A stretch of DNA of 64,000 nt from Actinoplanes teichomyceticus ATCC 31121 (GCF_003711105.1 NZ_CP023865.1:2877001-2941000); one strand, 5' to 3'; shown: positions 25,893 through 35,577, numbered from the stretch's first letter. Numbers and translations: made by a program. Notes: a model not told the origin generated them from the letters alone.

Positions 25893-26606
25893 GTGTTCGA
25901 GGACATCCGCGCCGCCTGCCGGCGCGATCCCGCCCTGTACGGCATCCGCAGCGCCGAGGTGCTGCTCTATCCCGGACTCTGGGCCGTCTGGTCGCACCGC
26001 CTCGCGCACCCGCTGCACCGCGCCGGGCTGCCGCTGCTGCCCCGGCTGCTGTCCCAGGTGACCCGGCTGCTCACCGGCATCGAGATCCACCCGGGCGCGG
26101 TGATCGGGCGGCGGCTGTTCATCGACCACGGCGCCGGCGTGGTGATCGGCGAGACCGCCCGGATCGGCGACGACGTGACCGTGTACCACCGGGTCACCCT
26201 GGGCGGCCGTGGCTGGCGCCGGGACCCGAAGGGCAGCCGCCGGCACCCCACCGTCGGCGACCGGGTGGTGCTCGGCGTGGGCGCCACCGTCCTGGGCCCG
26301 GTCCGGGTCGGCGACGACGCGGAGATCGGCGCGCACTGCCTGGTGACCGCCGACGTGCCGGCCGGCGCCCGGCTGCGCGCCGGGCAGGCCCGGGAGACGC
26401 CGGACCGCAGCGACCTCGGGCCCCTGGAAGGCCCGGCGCGCGACGGTCCGGTCCACTCGTGGCCACCGCAGGGCCCGGCGACGGACGTCCCGGCCCGGCG
26501 TGGCCTGCCGATGCAGGAAACCCCCGATCCCGGCCTGTGCGCAGGCAACCAGCAGCGAGCGGCTGCCGCGCCGCGGACCAGAGAAGAACAGAGGAGCCGG
26601 CGATGA
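25893..26606 (+). CDS. cysE: serine O-acetyltransferase
   Basis: 237 residues. It acetylates L-serine with acetyl-CoA to O-acetylserine, the first step of cysteine synthesis. The left-handed beta-helix is clear: [32 protein letters not shown], with the catalytic His in IDHG, then VTLGGRG and [19 protein letters not shown] hexapeptides. It ends normally near residue 170; a further 65 residues of Pro/Arg-rich sequence lead to a stop that overlaps the cysK start (ATGA). The extra tail is unusual and may only preserve coupling. GTG start at 25893. Confidence 0.95.
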   Translation: MFEDIRAACRRDPALYGIRSAEVLLYPGLWAVWSHRLAHPLHRAGLPLLPRLLSQVTRLLTGIEIHPGAVIGRRLFIDHGAGVVIGETARIGDDVTVYHRVTLGGRGWRRDPKGSRRHPTVGDRVVLGVGATVLGPVRVGDDAEIGAHCLVTADVPAGARLRAGQARETPDRSDLGPLEGPARDGPVHSWPPQGPATDVPARRGLPMQETPDPGLCAGNQQRAAAAPRTREEQRSRR

Positions 26607-27520
26607 TCTATGAGGACGTGACCGAGCTGATCGGTCGGACCCCGCTGGTGCGGCTGTCCCGCTTCGAGCCCGGGCTGCCGGCCCGCCTGCTCGCCAAGCT
26701 GGAGTCGTTCAACCCCGGCGGCAGCGTCAAGGACCGTATCGCCCTGGCCATCCTGGACGCCGCCGAGGAGTCCGGCGAGCTGCGCCCCGGTGTCGAGATC
26801 GTCGAGGCGACCAGCGGGAACACCGGCATCGGCCTGGCCCTGGTGGCGGCGGCCCGCGGATACCGGCTGACCCTGGCCATGCCGGAGAGCATGACCGCGG
26901 AGCGGCGGGCGCTGCTCGCGGCGTACGGGGCGGAGCTGGTGCTGACCCCGGCCGCGGAGGGGATGGGCGGCGCGGTGCGTCGGGCGCTGGAGCTGGCGGA
27001 CGAGCGGAAGGCGTTCCTGCCCCGGCAGTTCGACAATCCGGCGAACCCGGAGGCGCACCGGCGCACCACCGCCCACGAGATCTGGGCGGACACCGGCGGT
27101 GAGGTGGACGTGCTGGTCGGCGGCGTCGGCACCGGCGGCACGATCACCGGCGTGGGCCAGGTGCTGCGCTCGCGCAACCCATGCCTGCGGGTGTACGCCG
27201 TGGAGCCCGCCGAGTCCCCGGTGCTCTCCGGCGGCTCTGCCGGCCCGCACGGCATCCAGGGCATCGGGGCCGGTTTCGTGCCGGAGGTGCTCGATCCGAC
27301 CGTCTACGACGAGGTGCTGCGGGTCGACGTGGAACAGGCCCGGGCGACGGCGCGGCAGCTGGCCCGTACGGAGGGGATCCTGGCCGGGGTCTCCAGCGGC
27401 GCGGCGCTGTTCGCCGCCGCCGGGCTGGCCCGGCAGCCGGAGCTGGCCGGCCGGACCGTCGTCGTGGTCCTGCCGGACACCGGCGAACGCTATCTGAGCA
27501 CCCCGCTGTTCACCGGCTGA
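26603..27520 (+). CDS. cysK: cysteine synthase A (O-acetylserine sulfhydrylase)
   Basis: 305 residues. It makes cysteine from O-acetylserine and sulfide with PLP. Seen: the PLP lysine in [11 protein letters not shown] (near residue 42), the substrate loop [12 protein letters not shown], and the phosphate-binding [11 protein letters not shown]. It starts at ATG 26603, inside the overlap with cysE, with GAGGAG 8 nt upstream. Product and upstream enzyme form the cysteine synthase complex in other bacteria, and the fused translation here suits that. Confidence 0.97.
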   Translation: MIYEDVTELIGRTPLVRLSRFEPGLPARLLAKLESFNPGGSVKDRIALAILDAAEESGELRPGVEIVEATSGNTGIGLALVAAARGYRLTLAMPESMTAERRALLAAYGAELVLTPAAEGMGGAVRRALELADERKAFLPRQFDNPANPEAHRRTTAHEIWADTGGEVDVLVGGVGTGGTITGVGQVLRSRNPCLRVYAVEPAESPVLSGGSAGPHGIQGIGAGFVPEVLDPTVYDEVLRVDVEQARATARQLARTEGILAGVSSGAALFAAAGLARQPELAGRTVVVVLPDTGERYLSTPLFTG

Positions 27521-27527
27521 CCGCGGG

Positions 27528-27857
27528 TCAATGTGCCTGCGCGCCGGTCAGGTTGAGGATCACGACACCGGCGATGATCAGCACGATCGCGCCCAGCTTG
27601 ACCAGGGTGAGCGGCTCGTCGAGGAAGATCGCGCCGATCACCACGATCGCCGCGGTGCCGACCGCGGACCAGATGGCGTAGGCCACGCCGACCTGGATGC
27701 CGCCCTTGATCGCGTGCGACAGCGCGGTGAACGAGACGGCGTAGCCGGCGAGGCAGGCGACGGTGGGCCAGAGCCGGGTGAACCCGTCGGTGGCCTTCAT
27801 CATGCTGGTCGCCAAGAGCTCGGCGCCGATGGCGAGCGCGAGGAGGAGGTAGGGCAC
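27528..27857 (-). CDS. small multidrug resistance (SMR) transporter
   Basis: 109 residues with four membrane helices. The essential membrane glutamate of SMR pumps is in LAIGAELLATSMMK (residue 13-14). YAIWSAVGTAAIVVIG and the helix-4 GAIVLIIAGVVILNL also match. It exports cationic compounds by proton exchange as a dimer, in the QacE/EmrE or Gdx branch. The start is GTG at 27857 with AAAGGG upstream. A perfect 15-bp palindrome lies just before it. It is convergent with cysK, 7 bp apart. Confidence 0.95.
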   Translation of the reverse strand: MPYLLLALAIGAELLATSMMKATDGFTRLWPTVACLAGYAVSFTALSHAIKGGIQVGVAYAIWSAVGTAAIVVIGAIFLDEPLTLVKLGAIVLIIAGVVILNLTGAQAH

Positions 27858-27874
27858 CGGGGCAACACCCTTTC

Positions 27875-27889
27875 TTGTACGTCGTACAA
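27875..27889. promoter_or_regulatory. perfect 15-bp operator-like palindrome before the SMR gene
   Basis: TTGTACG-T-CGTACAA lies 18 bp upstream of the SMR start, and a further GTACGA half element lies at 27897. The form suggests a TetR-type operator. No regulator gene is adjacent. Confidence 0.6.
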
Positions 27890-27940
27890 CCGTGATCGTA
27901 CGAGAGAGCCGGGCGCCGGAAAATCTGCCATCATCCGGCG

Positions 27941-29038
27941 GTGGCAGATGATGTACGGGCGCGGCGGATCGCCGCGATGCGCGGGTGTGACCGGCTGCTC
28001 TCCGGGGCGCGGCCGGCCACCGTGCGGGACCGGCTGGCCGAGCTGAGCGCGGCCGCCGGCGGTGAGCTGATGCCGGACTTCTACGGCGACGGCCTCGTCG
28101 CCGAGCTGGAGGACCGGGTGGCCGCCCTGCTCGGGACCGAGGCCGCGGTGTTCTTCCCGACCGGCACCATGGCGCAGCAGGTGGCGCTCCGCTACGGCGC
28201 CGAGCTCACCGGCCGCCGGGCGGTCGCCCTGCACCCGCTCGGGCACCAGGAGGTGTACGAGCGCCGCGCCTACGCCGACCTGACCGGCCTGCGCGCCGTG
28301 CACCCCACCGCCGCGCCGCGCAACCCGACCGCCGCGGAGATCGCCGCGCTGGCCGAGCCGGTTTCGACGGTGGTGTTCGAGCTGCCCGTGCGGGACGCCG
28401 GTTTCGTGCTGCCCACCTGGTCCGAGCTGACCGAGGCGTGTGACGCGGCCCGGGCGGCCGGCGCCCGCGTGCACTTCGACGGGGCGCGGATCTGGGAGTC
28501 CACGCCGTACCTGGGACACGGCCTGGCGGCGATCGCCGGCCGGGCGGACAGCACGTACGTCTCCTTCTACAAGACCCTGGGCGGTCTGGGCGGCGCGGCG
28601 CTGGCCGGGACCACCGCCCTCGCCCGGTACGCCCGCGCCTGGCGCCACCGTTACGGCGGGCAGCTGTTCCAGCAGTGGCCCGCAGCGCTGACCGCGCTGA
28701 TCGGGCTGGAGCGGGAGCTGCCTCGGATCCCGGACTACGTGCGGCACGCCGGCACGGTCGCGGCCGCGCTGGCGGAACTGCCCGGCGCCGTGGTGTTCCC
28801 GCGGCCGCCGCACACCCACCAGTTCCGGCTCTGGCTGCCGCACCCGGCCGGTCTGCTGGACCGGGCCGCCCTGGCCCTGGCCGAGGAGGAGAAGGTCTGG
28901 TTCGCCGGCGGCTGGCGTGACACCGGGGTGCCGGGCCACGCGATGACCGAGATCACCGTGCTCGAACCGGCCCTGGAGTGGTCCGCGCGTGACGTCGTCG
29001 AAACGGGTACCCGTCTGCTGGATCGGATTCAACATTGA
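27941..29038 (+). CDS. threonine aldolase / beta-eliminating lyase family protein
   Basis: 365 residues, PLP-dependent fold I. Seen: FFPTGTMAQQVALR (cofactor phosphate region), VHFDGARIWES with the Asp that pairs with the PLP ring nitrogen, and the Schiff-base Lys in YVSFYKTLGGLGGA. The family splits beta-hydroxy amino acids such as threonine into glycine and an aldehyde, but members vary. GTG 27941 lies 6 nt after CATCAT (27929-27934), so it is probably leaderless. It is divergent from the SMR gene. Confidence 0.9.
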   Translation: MADDVRARRIAAMRGCDRLLSGARPATVRDRLAELSAAAGGELMPDFYGDGLVAELEDRVAALLGTEAAVFFPTGTMAQQVALRYGAELTGRRAVALHPLGHQEVYERRAYADLTGLRAVHPTAAPRNPTAAEIAALAEPVSTVVFELPVRDAGFVLPTWSELTEACDAARAAGARVHFDGARIWESTPYLGHGLAAIAGRADSTYVSFYKTLGGLGGAALAGTTALARYARAWRHRYGGQLFQQWPAALTALIGLERELPRIPDYVRHAGTVAAALAELPGAVVFPRPPHTHQFRLWLPHPAGLLDRAALALAEEEKVWFAGGWRDTGVPGHAMTEITVLEPALEWSARDVVETGTRLLDRIQH

Positions 29039-29089
29039 TCAACGGGGTACCAGGAGAGGGTCCCGTTCCACCGGTTGCAGGAGGTTCAG

Positions 29090-29473
29090 ATGAGCGCAGT
29101 CGCCAACCCGGCCACCGTCCAGGAGTGCCTGCGGGTGGGCGCCGGCTTCTCGCAGGGCGACCTTAACTGGATCGCCGAGCTGTTCAGCCCGCTCGACGCC
29201 CGGCTCTCCGGCTTCCACGCCGACACCACCGCGCTGTACATCTCGGTGAAGAACCGGGAGGCCGCCGGGCAGAAGGTGACCCTGGAGTCCACGATCGGAG
29301 GCCGGGAGAAGATCGTCACGACCTCGTCGGAGGACGACCTGCACGCGGCGATCATGGATGTGCGCGACGACCTGCGCCGCCGGCTCAACGACTCGCGGAC
29401 CAAGCACGAGCCGCGCCACAACCGCCACCTGCGCGAGGTTCCGCAGCCCGAGTCAGTGGAGGAGCTTGCCTAG
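29090..29473 (+). CDS. HPF/RaiA-type ribosome-associated protein
   Basis: 127 residues resembling the short actinobacterial HPF/RaiA (S30AE) proteins: LDARLSGFHADTTALYISVK, then QKVTLESTIGG and EDDLHAAIMDVRDDLRRRL, ending in a basic, polar tail. Such proteins bind the small ribosomal subunit and stabilise idle ribosomes in stasis or hypoxia. ATG 29090 with GCAGGAGG upstream. It lies 51 bp after the aldolase gene and may be co-transcribed. Its neighbourhood with a nitrate reductase operon fits a dormancy function, but no DevR-like box was found directly before it. Confidence 0.72.
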   Translation: MSAVANPATVQECLRVGAGFSQGDLNWIAELFSPLDARLSGFHADTTALYISVKNREAAGQKVTLESTIGGREKIVTTSSEDDLHAAIMDVRDDLRRRLNDSRTKHEPRHNRHLREVPQPESVEELA

Positions 29474-30058
29474 GTAGGTGAGCGGACCCGGGTCGGGGAC
29501 CGGCAGCTCGGTGTAGCCGAGCCGGTCGTAGAAACCGCGGGCGCGCACGTTGGCGGTGACCATGCCGAGGTGCACGCCGGGGGCCCCGGCCCGGGCCACC
29601 GCCTGTTCGAAGCGCTCGATCAGCCGGCGGCCGTGACCTCGGCCCTGGTAGGCCGGGAGCAGGTCGATGTGCAGGTGGGCCGGATGACCGGCCAGCTCCG
29701 GGACGATCATGCGTTCCGGGTGGAAGTGCAGGGCGACCATGTCCTGCTCGGGCGTGCGCGGCGGGGGCGGCGGCACCGGGTACCGGTCGCCGACCAGGGG
29801 GATCCACTCGTCGCGGTAGCGCCGCACGAACGTGGCGGTGTCCGGGGTCCCGACCACGTAGCCGACCGCGTCGCCACCGTCGTCGAGCACGAACGCGAAC
29901 CGCGGTTCGAGGTGCACGTACGGGCCGGCGAACAGATCGCCCATCAGATCGTCGGTGGAGTACCGGCCGCGGGCGTCGCCGCCGGCGTCGGCGGTGCGCA
30001 CGCAGATGTCGTAGACGGCCGCGAGGTCGGCCGGGCGGTAGGAACGGATCTCAGGCAC
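29453..30058 (-). CDS. GNAT family N-acetyltransferase
   Basis: 201 residues. The acetyl-CoA loop is AYQGRGHGRRLIERF (Q-x-x-G-x-G type) near residue 142, and the C-terminal GFYDRLGYTEL is a common GNAT ending. Substrate unknown. GTG 30058 lies 7 nt after TAGCCT (30071-30066 on this strand), supporting a leaderless start; longer frames upstream are less likely. Its 3' end overlaps that of the HPF-type gene by 21 bp, tail to tail. Confidence 0.88.
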   Translation of the reverse strand: MPEIRSYRPADLAAVYDICVRTADAGGDARGRYSTDDLMGDLFAGPYVHLEPRFAFVLDDGGDAVGYVVGTPDTATFVRRYRDEWIPLVGDRYPVPPPPPRTPEQDMVALHFHPERMIVPELAGHPAHLHIDLLPAYQGRGHGRRLIERFEQAVARAGAPGVHLGMVTANVRARGFYDRLGYTELPVPDPGPLTYLGKLLH

Positions 30059-30243
30059 GTCCCGCAGGCTAGGCCCTGGGGCGGCCCGGCGCGACCCGAC
30101 GGCGCATCGACACTCTTGACGGCCGCCGGTGCTGGTGGTGGTATTCCGGGCAGGGTTGCCACCTGCACCAGCCGGGATCGGACGGCATCGCGGCCACACC
30201 GGTGGTCGGGTTCGCAGGTCATGCGCCAGGCCAGTAGACCCTA

Positions 30244-30263
30244 CTCGGGACTTTGGTCCCAAC
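30244..30263 (+). promoter_or_regulatory. DevR/DosR-like box upstream of narG
   Basis: CTCGGGACTTTGGTCCCAAC agrees with about 16 of 20 positions of the published DosR consensus TTSGGGACTWWAGTCCCSAA, including the full GGGACT and GTCCC core. It lies about 90 bp before the narG start in the intergenic region. DosR/DevR activates hypoxia genes in mycobacteria and related regulators exist in other actinobacteria. The regulator gene is not in this window. Confidence 0.65.
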
Positions 30264-30349
30264 AGTCCCAGGTCTGCGGCCCCAGGGCAGCCGACATGTG
30301 ATCCCGGAGGCTGTAGAGGCCACCGCTGATCGACCTGGGAGTGCCCGCC

Positions 30350-33300
30350 GTGTCACCCGAACCCGCCAACGACACTGTTCCGGGAACCGCGCCGCTGCTC
30401 GCGGCCCGCCGCTTCCTGACGCGCGAGACGGTCGGCGACCACGGCCGCACGCTGCACCAGGTGAACGGCAACGACTGGGACGCGTTCTACCGCGACCGCT
30501 GGAAGTACGACAAGGTGGTCCGCTCCACCCACGGTGTCAACTGCACCGGCTCGTGCTCGTGGAACGTCTTCGTCCGCGACGGGCTGATCACCTGGGAGCA
30601 CCAGGCCACCGACTACCCGACGACCGGGCCGGACTCGCCCGACTACGAGCCCCGCGGCTGCCCGCGCGGCGCCTCCTTCTCCTGGTACGAGTACTCGCCG
30701 TCGCGGGTGCGCCACCCGTACCTGCGCGGCACCCTGGCCGAGATGTTCCGCGAGGCCCGGGAGCGGCTCGGCGACCCGGTGCTGGCCTGGGCGGAGATCG
30801 TGGAGAACCCGCTCAAGGCGCGGGCCTACAAGTCCCAGCGCGGCCGGGGCGGGTTCGTCCGGGCCAGCTGGGAGGAGGCCGTCGAGATCGCCGCGGCGGC
30901 GCACGTCTACACCACCAAGACGTACGGGCCGGACCGGGTGGTCGGGTTCTCCCCGATCCCGGCGATGTCGATGGCGTCGTTCGCGGCCGGGACCCGGTAC
31001 CACGCGCTGCTCGGCGGGACGCTGCTGAGCTTCTACGACTGGTACGCCGACCTGCCGATCGCGTCGCCGCAGATCTGGGGCGACCAGACCGACGTGCCCG
31101 AGGCCGGCGACTGGTGGAACGCCACCTACCTGATGATGTGGGGCTCCAACATCCCGGTCACCCGCACCCCGGACGCGCACTTCCTGGCCGAGGCGCGGTA
31201 CAAGGGGACCAAGGTGGTCGCGGTCAGCCCGGACTACGCCGACAACGTCAAGTTCGCCGACGACTGGCTGGCGCCGCACCCGGGCACCGACGGGGCCCTG
31301 GCCATGGCCATGGGCCACGTGGTGCTGAAGGAGTTCTTCGCCGACCGGACCGTGCCGTACTTCGAGGACTACGCCCGCAGGTTCACCGACCTGCCGTTCC
31401 TGGTCACCGTCGTGGATGGCCGGGCGGACCGGTTCCTGACCGCCGCGGACCTCGGCGAACAGGGCGGCGAGCACAAGACCGTGCTGGTCGACTCCCGCAC
31501 CGGCGAGCTGGTCGTCCCCAACGGCTCGCTGGGCTTCCGCTACGCCGAGCCCGGCCGGTGGAACCTCGACCTGGGCGAGGTCGTCCCGGCGCTCGGCCTC
31601 ACCTCGGACGAGGCGGTCGAGATCGAGCTCGCCCGCTTCGACATCGGCGACACCGAGGGCGGCGGCGTGATGACCCGCGGCGTCCCGGTCCGCCGGGTCG
31701 GCGAACACCTGGTCACCACGGTCTTCGACCTGGTCATGGCGCAGTACGGGGTGCGCCGCGGCGACCTGCCCGGACAGTGGCCGGCCGGGTACGACGACGC
31801 CGACAGCCCGAACACCCCGGCCTGGCAGGAGCGCATCACCGGCGTCCCGGCCGCGCTCGCCGCCCGGATCGGCCGGGAGTTCGCCCGCAACGCCGAGCGC
31901 AGCCGGGGCCGTTCGATGATCGTCCTGGGTGCCGGCGCCAACCAGTGGTTCCACTCCGACATGACCTACCGCGCGTTCATCTCGCTGGTCACCCTCACCG
32001 GCTGCCAGGGCGTGAACGGCGGCGGCTGGGCGCACTACGTCGGCCAGGAGAAGGCCCGGCCGATCACCGGACAGCAGCACATGTCGTTCGCGTTCGACTG
32101 GCAGCGGCCGATGCGGCACCAGGCCTCCACCCCGTTCTGGTACCTGCACACCGACCAGTGGCGCTACGAGCGGGTGCCGGCCGACGAGCTGGCCTCGCCG
32201 CTGGGCACCGGGCGGCTGGCCGGGATGGCGTTCGCCGACACGGTCGCCGCGGCGCAGCGGATGGGCTGGAGCCCGGGGCACCCGTTCTTCAACCGCAACC
32301 CGCTGGCGCTGGCCGACGAGGCCGACGCCGCCGGCCTGCCGGTCGGCGAGTACATCGTCGGCGAGCTGCGCAAGGGCACGCTCAAGACGGTCGCCGAGGA
32401 CCCGGACGACCCGGCGAACTTCCCGCGCTGCCTCACCCTGTGGCGGGCCAACCTGCTCGGCTCCTCCGGCAAGGGCAACGAGTACTTCATGCGGCACCTG
32501 CTCGGCGTCGAGGGCACCGCCACCGCCACCGAGTGCCCGCCCGGCGAGCGTCCGCGCGACGTGACCTGGCGTGCCGAGGCGCCGATCGGCAAGCTGGACC
32601 TGCTCACCGCGATCGACTTCCGGATGACCAACACCGGCCTGCACGCCGACCTGGTGCTGCCGGCCGCCACCTGGTACGAGAAGCACGACATCTCGACCAC
32701 CGACATGCACCCGTTCGTGCACGCGTTCAACCCGGCGGTGGAGCCGCCCGGCGAGGCGCACGCCGACTACGACACCTTCCTGGCGCTGGCCGACCGGGTG
32801 AGCGAGCTGGCCGTGACGCACCTGGGCACGCGCACCGACGTGCTGGCCGCCCCGCTGCAGCACGACACCCCGGACGAGCTGGCGATGCCCAGCGGCCGGG
32901 TGCGCGACTGGAAGTTCGGCGAGTGCGAGCCGGTGCCCGGTCGGACCATGCCGAAGCTGGTCACCGTCGAGCGTGACTACACGCTGATCGGGCAGAAGAT
33001 GCGCACCGTCGGCCCGCTGCTGGACAAGCTGGGCACCACCACCAAGGCGATCACCGTGGACGTGACCGAGGAGATCGCGTACCTCAAGCACCAGAACGGC
33101 GTGATCGACGGCCGGCCCTCGCTGGCCACCGCCGACCGGATGTGCGAGGCGATCCTCACCCTGTCCGGGACCACCAACGGGCGGGTCGCCCACGCCGGCT
33201 TCGCCGAGCTGGAGAAGCGCACCGGCCAGCCGTTCACCGACCTGATCGAGGGTCACGAGAACGACCGGATCACCTACGCGGACACCCAGCGGGCGCCGCA

Positions 33301-33985
33301 GCCGGTGTTCACCAGCCCGGAGTGGTCCGGCTCGGAGAAGGGCGGGCGCCGCTACTCGCCGTTCACCCTCAACGTGGAGCGGCTCAAGCCGTGGCACACG
33401 GTGACCGGGCGGCAGCACTTCTTCGTCGAGCACGACTGGGTCGCCGAGCTGGGCGAGCAGCTGCCGGCCTTCCGGCCGCCGCTGAACATGGCGCGGCACT
33501 TCGGCAAGCCGGGCGAGGCGGTGGACGGCGGGGTGACCGTACGGTTCCTGACCCCGCACGCCAAGTGGTCGATCCACTCGATGTACCACGACAACGAGCT
33601 GATGCTGGCGCTCTCCCGCGGCGGCCCGGTGATCTGGATGAGCGTGCAGGACGCGCAGAAGATCGGCGTACGCGACAACGAGTGGATCGAGGCGCACAAC
33701 CGCAACGGCGTCGTGGTGGCCCGCGCGGTCGTCTCGCACCGGATGCCCGAGGGCACCGTCTTCCAGTACCACTCGCCGGAACGCACGGTGAACGTCCCCA
33801 AGGCGGAGAAGTCCGGCCGCCGCGGTGGCTACCACAACTCGATGACCCGGCTGCTGATCAAGCCGACCCACCTGGCCGGCGGGCACGCCCAGCTGACCTA
33901 CGCCTTCAACTACTACGGCCCGATCGGCAGCCAGCGCGACGAGATCACCGTGATCCGCCGCCGTACCCAGGAGGTTCAGTACTGA
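30350..33985 (+). CDS. narG: respiratory nitrate reductase alpha subunit
   Basis: 1211 residues, normal for NarG. It reduces nitrate to nitrite at a Mo-bis-MGD centre on the cytoplasmic side of the membrane. Near residue 62 is HGVNCTGSCSWNVF, which with the His holds the FS0 iron-sulfur cluster. YDWYADLP near residue 228 corresponds to the E. coli stretch with Mo ligand Asp222. The C-terminal domain (HAKWSIHSMYHDN, VSHRMPEGTVFQYHSPERT) matches the molybdopterin-binding end. GTG 30350 was chosen because GGGAG lies 8 nt upstream; a GTG three codons earlier is possible. It is first of four genes narGHJI, and its stop overlaps the narH start by one base. Confidence 0.97.
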   Translation: MSPEPANDTVPGTAPLLAARRFLTRETVGDHGRTLHQVNGNDWDAFYRDRWKYDKVVRSTHGVNCTGSCSWNVFVRDGLITWEHQATDYPTTGPDSPDYEPRGCPRGASFSWYEYSPSRVRHPYLRGTLAEMFREARERLGDPVLAWAEIVENPLKARAYKSQRGRGGFVRASWEEAVEIAAAAHVYTTKTYGPDRVVGFSPIPAMSMASFAAGTRYHALLGGTLLSFYDWYADLPIASPQIWGDQTDVPEAGDWWNATYLMMWGSNIPVTRTPDAHFLAEARYKGTKVVAVSPDYADNVKFADDWLAPHPGTDGALAMAMGHVVLKEFFADRTVPYFEDYARRFTDLPFLVTVVDGRADRFLTAADLGEQGGEHKTVLVDSRTGELVVPNGSLGFRYAEPGRWNLDLGEVVPALGLTSDEAVEIELARFDIGDTEGGGVMTRGVPVRRVGEHLVTTVFDLVMAQYGVRRGDLPGQWPAGYDDADSPNTPAWQERITGVPAALAARIGREFARNAERSRGRSMIVLGAGANQWFHSDMTYRAFISLVTLTGCQGVNGGGWAHYVGQEKARPITGQQHMSFAFDWQRPMRHQASTPFWYLHTDQWRYERVPADELASPLGTGRLAGMAFADTVAAAQRMGWSPGHPFFNRNPLALADEADAAGLPVGEYIVGELRKGTLKTVAEDPDDPANFPRCLTLWRANLLGSSGKGNEYFMRHLLGVEGTATATECPPGERPRDVTWRAEAPIGKLDLLTAIDFRMTNTGLHADLVLPAATWYEKHDISTTDMHPFVHAFNPAVEPPGEAHADYDTFLALADRVSELAVTHLGTRTDVLAAPLQHDTPDELAMPSGRVRDWKFGECEPVPGRTMPKLVTVERDYTLIGQKMRTVGPLLDKLGTTTKAITVDVTEEIAYLKHQNGVIDGRPSLATADRMCEAILTLSGTTNGRVAHAGFAELEKRTGQPFTDLIEGHENDRITYADTQRAPQPVFTSPEWSGSEKGGRRYSPFTLNVERLKPWHTVTGRQHFFVEHDWVAELGEQLPAFRPPLNMARHFGKPGEAVDGGVTVRFLTPHAKWSIHSMYHDNELMLALSRGGPVIWMSVQDAQKIGVRDNEWIEAHNRNGVVVARAVVSHRMPEGTVFQYHSPERTVNVPKAEKSGRRGGYHNSMTRLLIKPTHLAGGHAQLTYAFNYYGPIGSQRDEITVIRRRTQEVQY

Positions 33986-35577
33986 TGCGGATCCGCGCGC
34001 AGATGGCGATGGTGATGAACCTCGACAAGTGCATCGGCTGCCACACCTGCTCGGTCACCTGCAAGCAGACCTGGACCAACCGGGAGGGCACCGAGTACGT
34101 CTGGTTCAACAACGTCGAGACCAAGCCGGGCATCGGCTACCCGAAGCACTACGAGGACCAGGAGCGCTGGAAGGGCGGCTGGAAGCTGGACCGCAAGGGC
34201 CGGCTCACGCTGCGCTCCGGCGGCCGGCTGGCCCGTCTCGGGCACATCTTCGCCAACCCCGACCTGCCGTCCATCGACGACTACTACGAACCGGCCACCT
34301 TCGACAAGGACATCCTGGTCAGCGCGCCGGCCGGGCTCACCGACACCCCGGTGAAGCGGCCGTACTCCCAGCTGACCGGCGAGCCGATGGCGGTGACGTG
34401 GGGCGCGAACTGGGAGGACAGCTTGGGCGGGTCGTCCATGACGGAGGATCCCAACCTGGCACGGATGCCCGCCGAGGCGGTCGAGAAGGTCAAGTTCGAG
34501 TTCGAGAAGACCTTCATGTTCCACCTGCCGAGGATCTGCGAGCACTGCCTCAACCCGGCCTGCGTCTCGGCGTGCCCGTCCGGCGCGATGTACAAGCGCG
34601 AGGAGGACGGCATCGTCCTGGTCGACCAGCACCGCTGCCGCGGCTGGCGGATGTGCGTGTCGGCCTGTCCGTACAAGAAGGTCTACGTCAACCACGCCAC
34701 CGGCAAGGCGGAGAAGTGCACCTTCTGCTTCCCGCGCCTGGAGGCGGGGCAGCCGACGATCTGCTCGGAGACGTGCGTCGGCCGGCTGCGCTACCTGGGC
34801 CTGCTCTGGTACGACGAGGACGCGGTGCTGGCCGCGGCCTCGGTGGCCGACGAGGCCGACCTGCTCGACGCGCAGCGCTCGGTGTTCCTCGACCCGACCG
34901 ACCCCGCGGTGCAGCAGGCCGCCCGGGACGCCGGGATGCCGCAGGACTGGATCGAGGCGGCCGCGAACTCGCCGGTGTGGAAGCTGATCGGGGAGTACCG
35001 GATCGCGCTGCCGCTGCACCCGGAGTACCGCACGCTGCCGATGGTCTGGTACGTGCCGCCGCTGTCGCCGGTGCTGGACGCGGCGGGCGCCGCGGGACGC
35101 GACGACACCGACGCGGACGACATCTTCCACACCATCCGTGATCTGCGGATCCCGGTCGAGTACCTGGCCGAGCTGTTCACCGCCGGCGACACCGAGGTGG
35201 CGGCCGGGGTGCTGATGAAGCTCGCGGCGATGCGGTCGTACATGCGGGCCCGGACGTTGGACGGCACGGTCGCCCAGGAGCTGCTGGACGGCATCGGGAT
35301 GACCGCCGAGCAGGTGGAGGCCATGTACCGCCTGCTGGCCGTCGCCAAGTACGACGAGCGCTACGTCGTCCCGGTCGCGCACACCAAGGACGCGGCCGCG
35401 CTGGAGGCGCAGGCCACCGCGCACAACGACTGCTCGCTGGACTGCTCGGGCGGACCGGGCATGAGCAACGAGCAGACCGTCGAGGCGTTCCACCTGACGC
35501 AACCGGGCACCGGCCTGTTCCGCCGCGACGACGGCCGCCGCGGCCTCACCATCAACCCGCTGCGAGGCCGGTCATGA
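33985..35577 (+). CDS. narH: respiratory nitrate reductase beta subunit
   Basis: 530 residues. It carries electrons from NarI to NarG through four clusters. All cysteine groups are present: CIGCHTCSVTC near the N-terminus, CEHCLNPACVSACPSG, CRGWRMCVSACPY, where Trp replaces a Cys as in the [3Fe-4S] site of the family, and CTFCFPRLEAGQPTICSETC. ATG 33985 overlaps the narG stop, with AGGAGG 11 nt upstream. It binds the cytoplasmic face of the membrane with NarG. Confidence 0.98.
   Translation: MRIRAQMAMVMNLDKCIGCHTCSVTCKQTWTNREGTEYVWFNNVETKPGIGYPKHYEDQERWKGGWKLDRKGRLTLRSGGRLARLGHIFANPDLPSIDDYYEPATFDKDILVSAPAGLTDTPVKRPYSQLTGEPMAVTWGANWEDSLGGSSMTEDPNLARMPAEAVEKVKFEFEKTFMFHLPRICEHCLNPACVSACPSGAMYKREEDGIVLVDQHRCRGWRMCVSACPYKKVYVNHATGKAEKCTFCFPRLEAGQPTICSETCVGRLRYLGLLWYDEDAVLAAASVADEADLLDAQRSVFLDPTDPAVQQAARDAGMPQDWIEAAANSPVWKLIGEYRIALPLHPEYRTLPMVWYVPPLSPVLDAAGAAGRDDTDADDIFHTIRDLRIPVEYLAELFTAGDTEVAAGVLMKLAAMRSYMRARTLDGTVAQELLDGIGMTAEQVEAMYRLLAVAKYDERYVVPVAHTKDAAALEAQATAHNDCSLDCSGGPGMSNEQTVEAFHLTQPGTGLFRRDDGRRGLTINPLRGRS

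Noticed and set aside
30353..33886. An open frame of 1177 codons antisense to narG
   Set aside because: The opposite strand is an unmistakable NarG; the antisense frame is low complexity without motifs.
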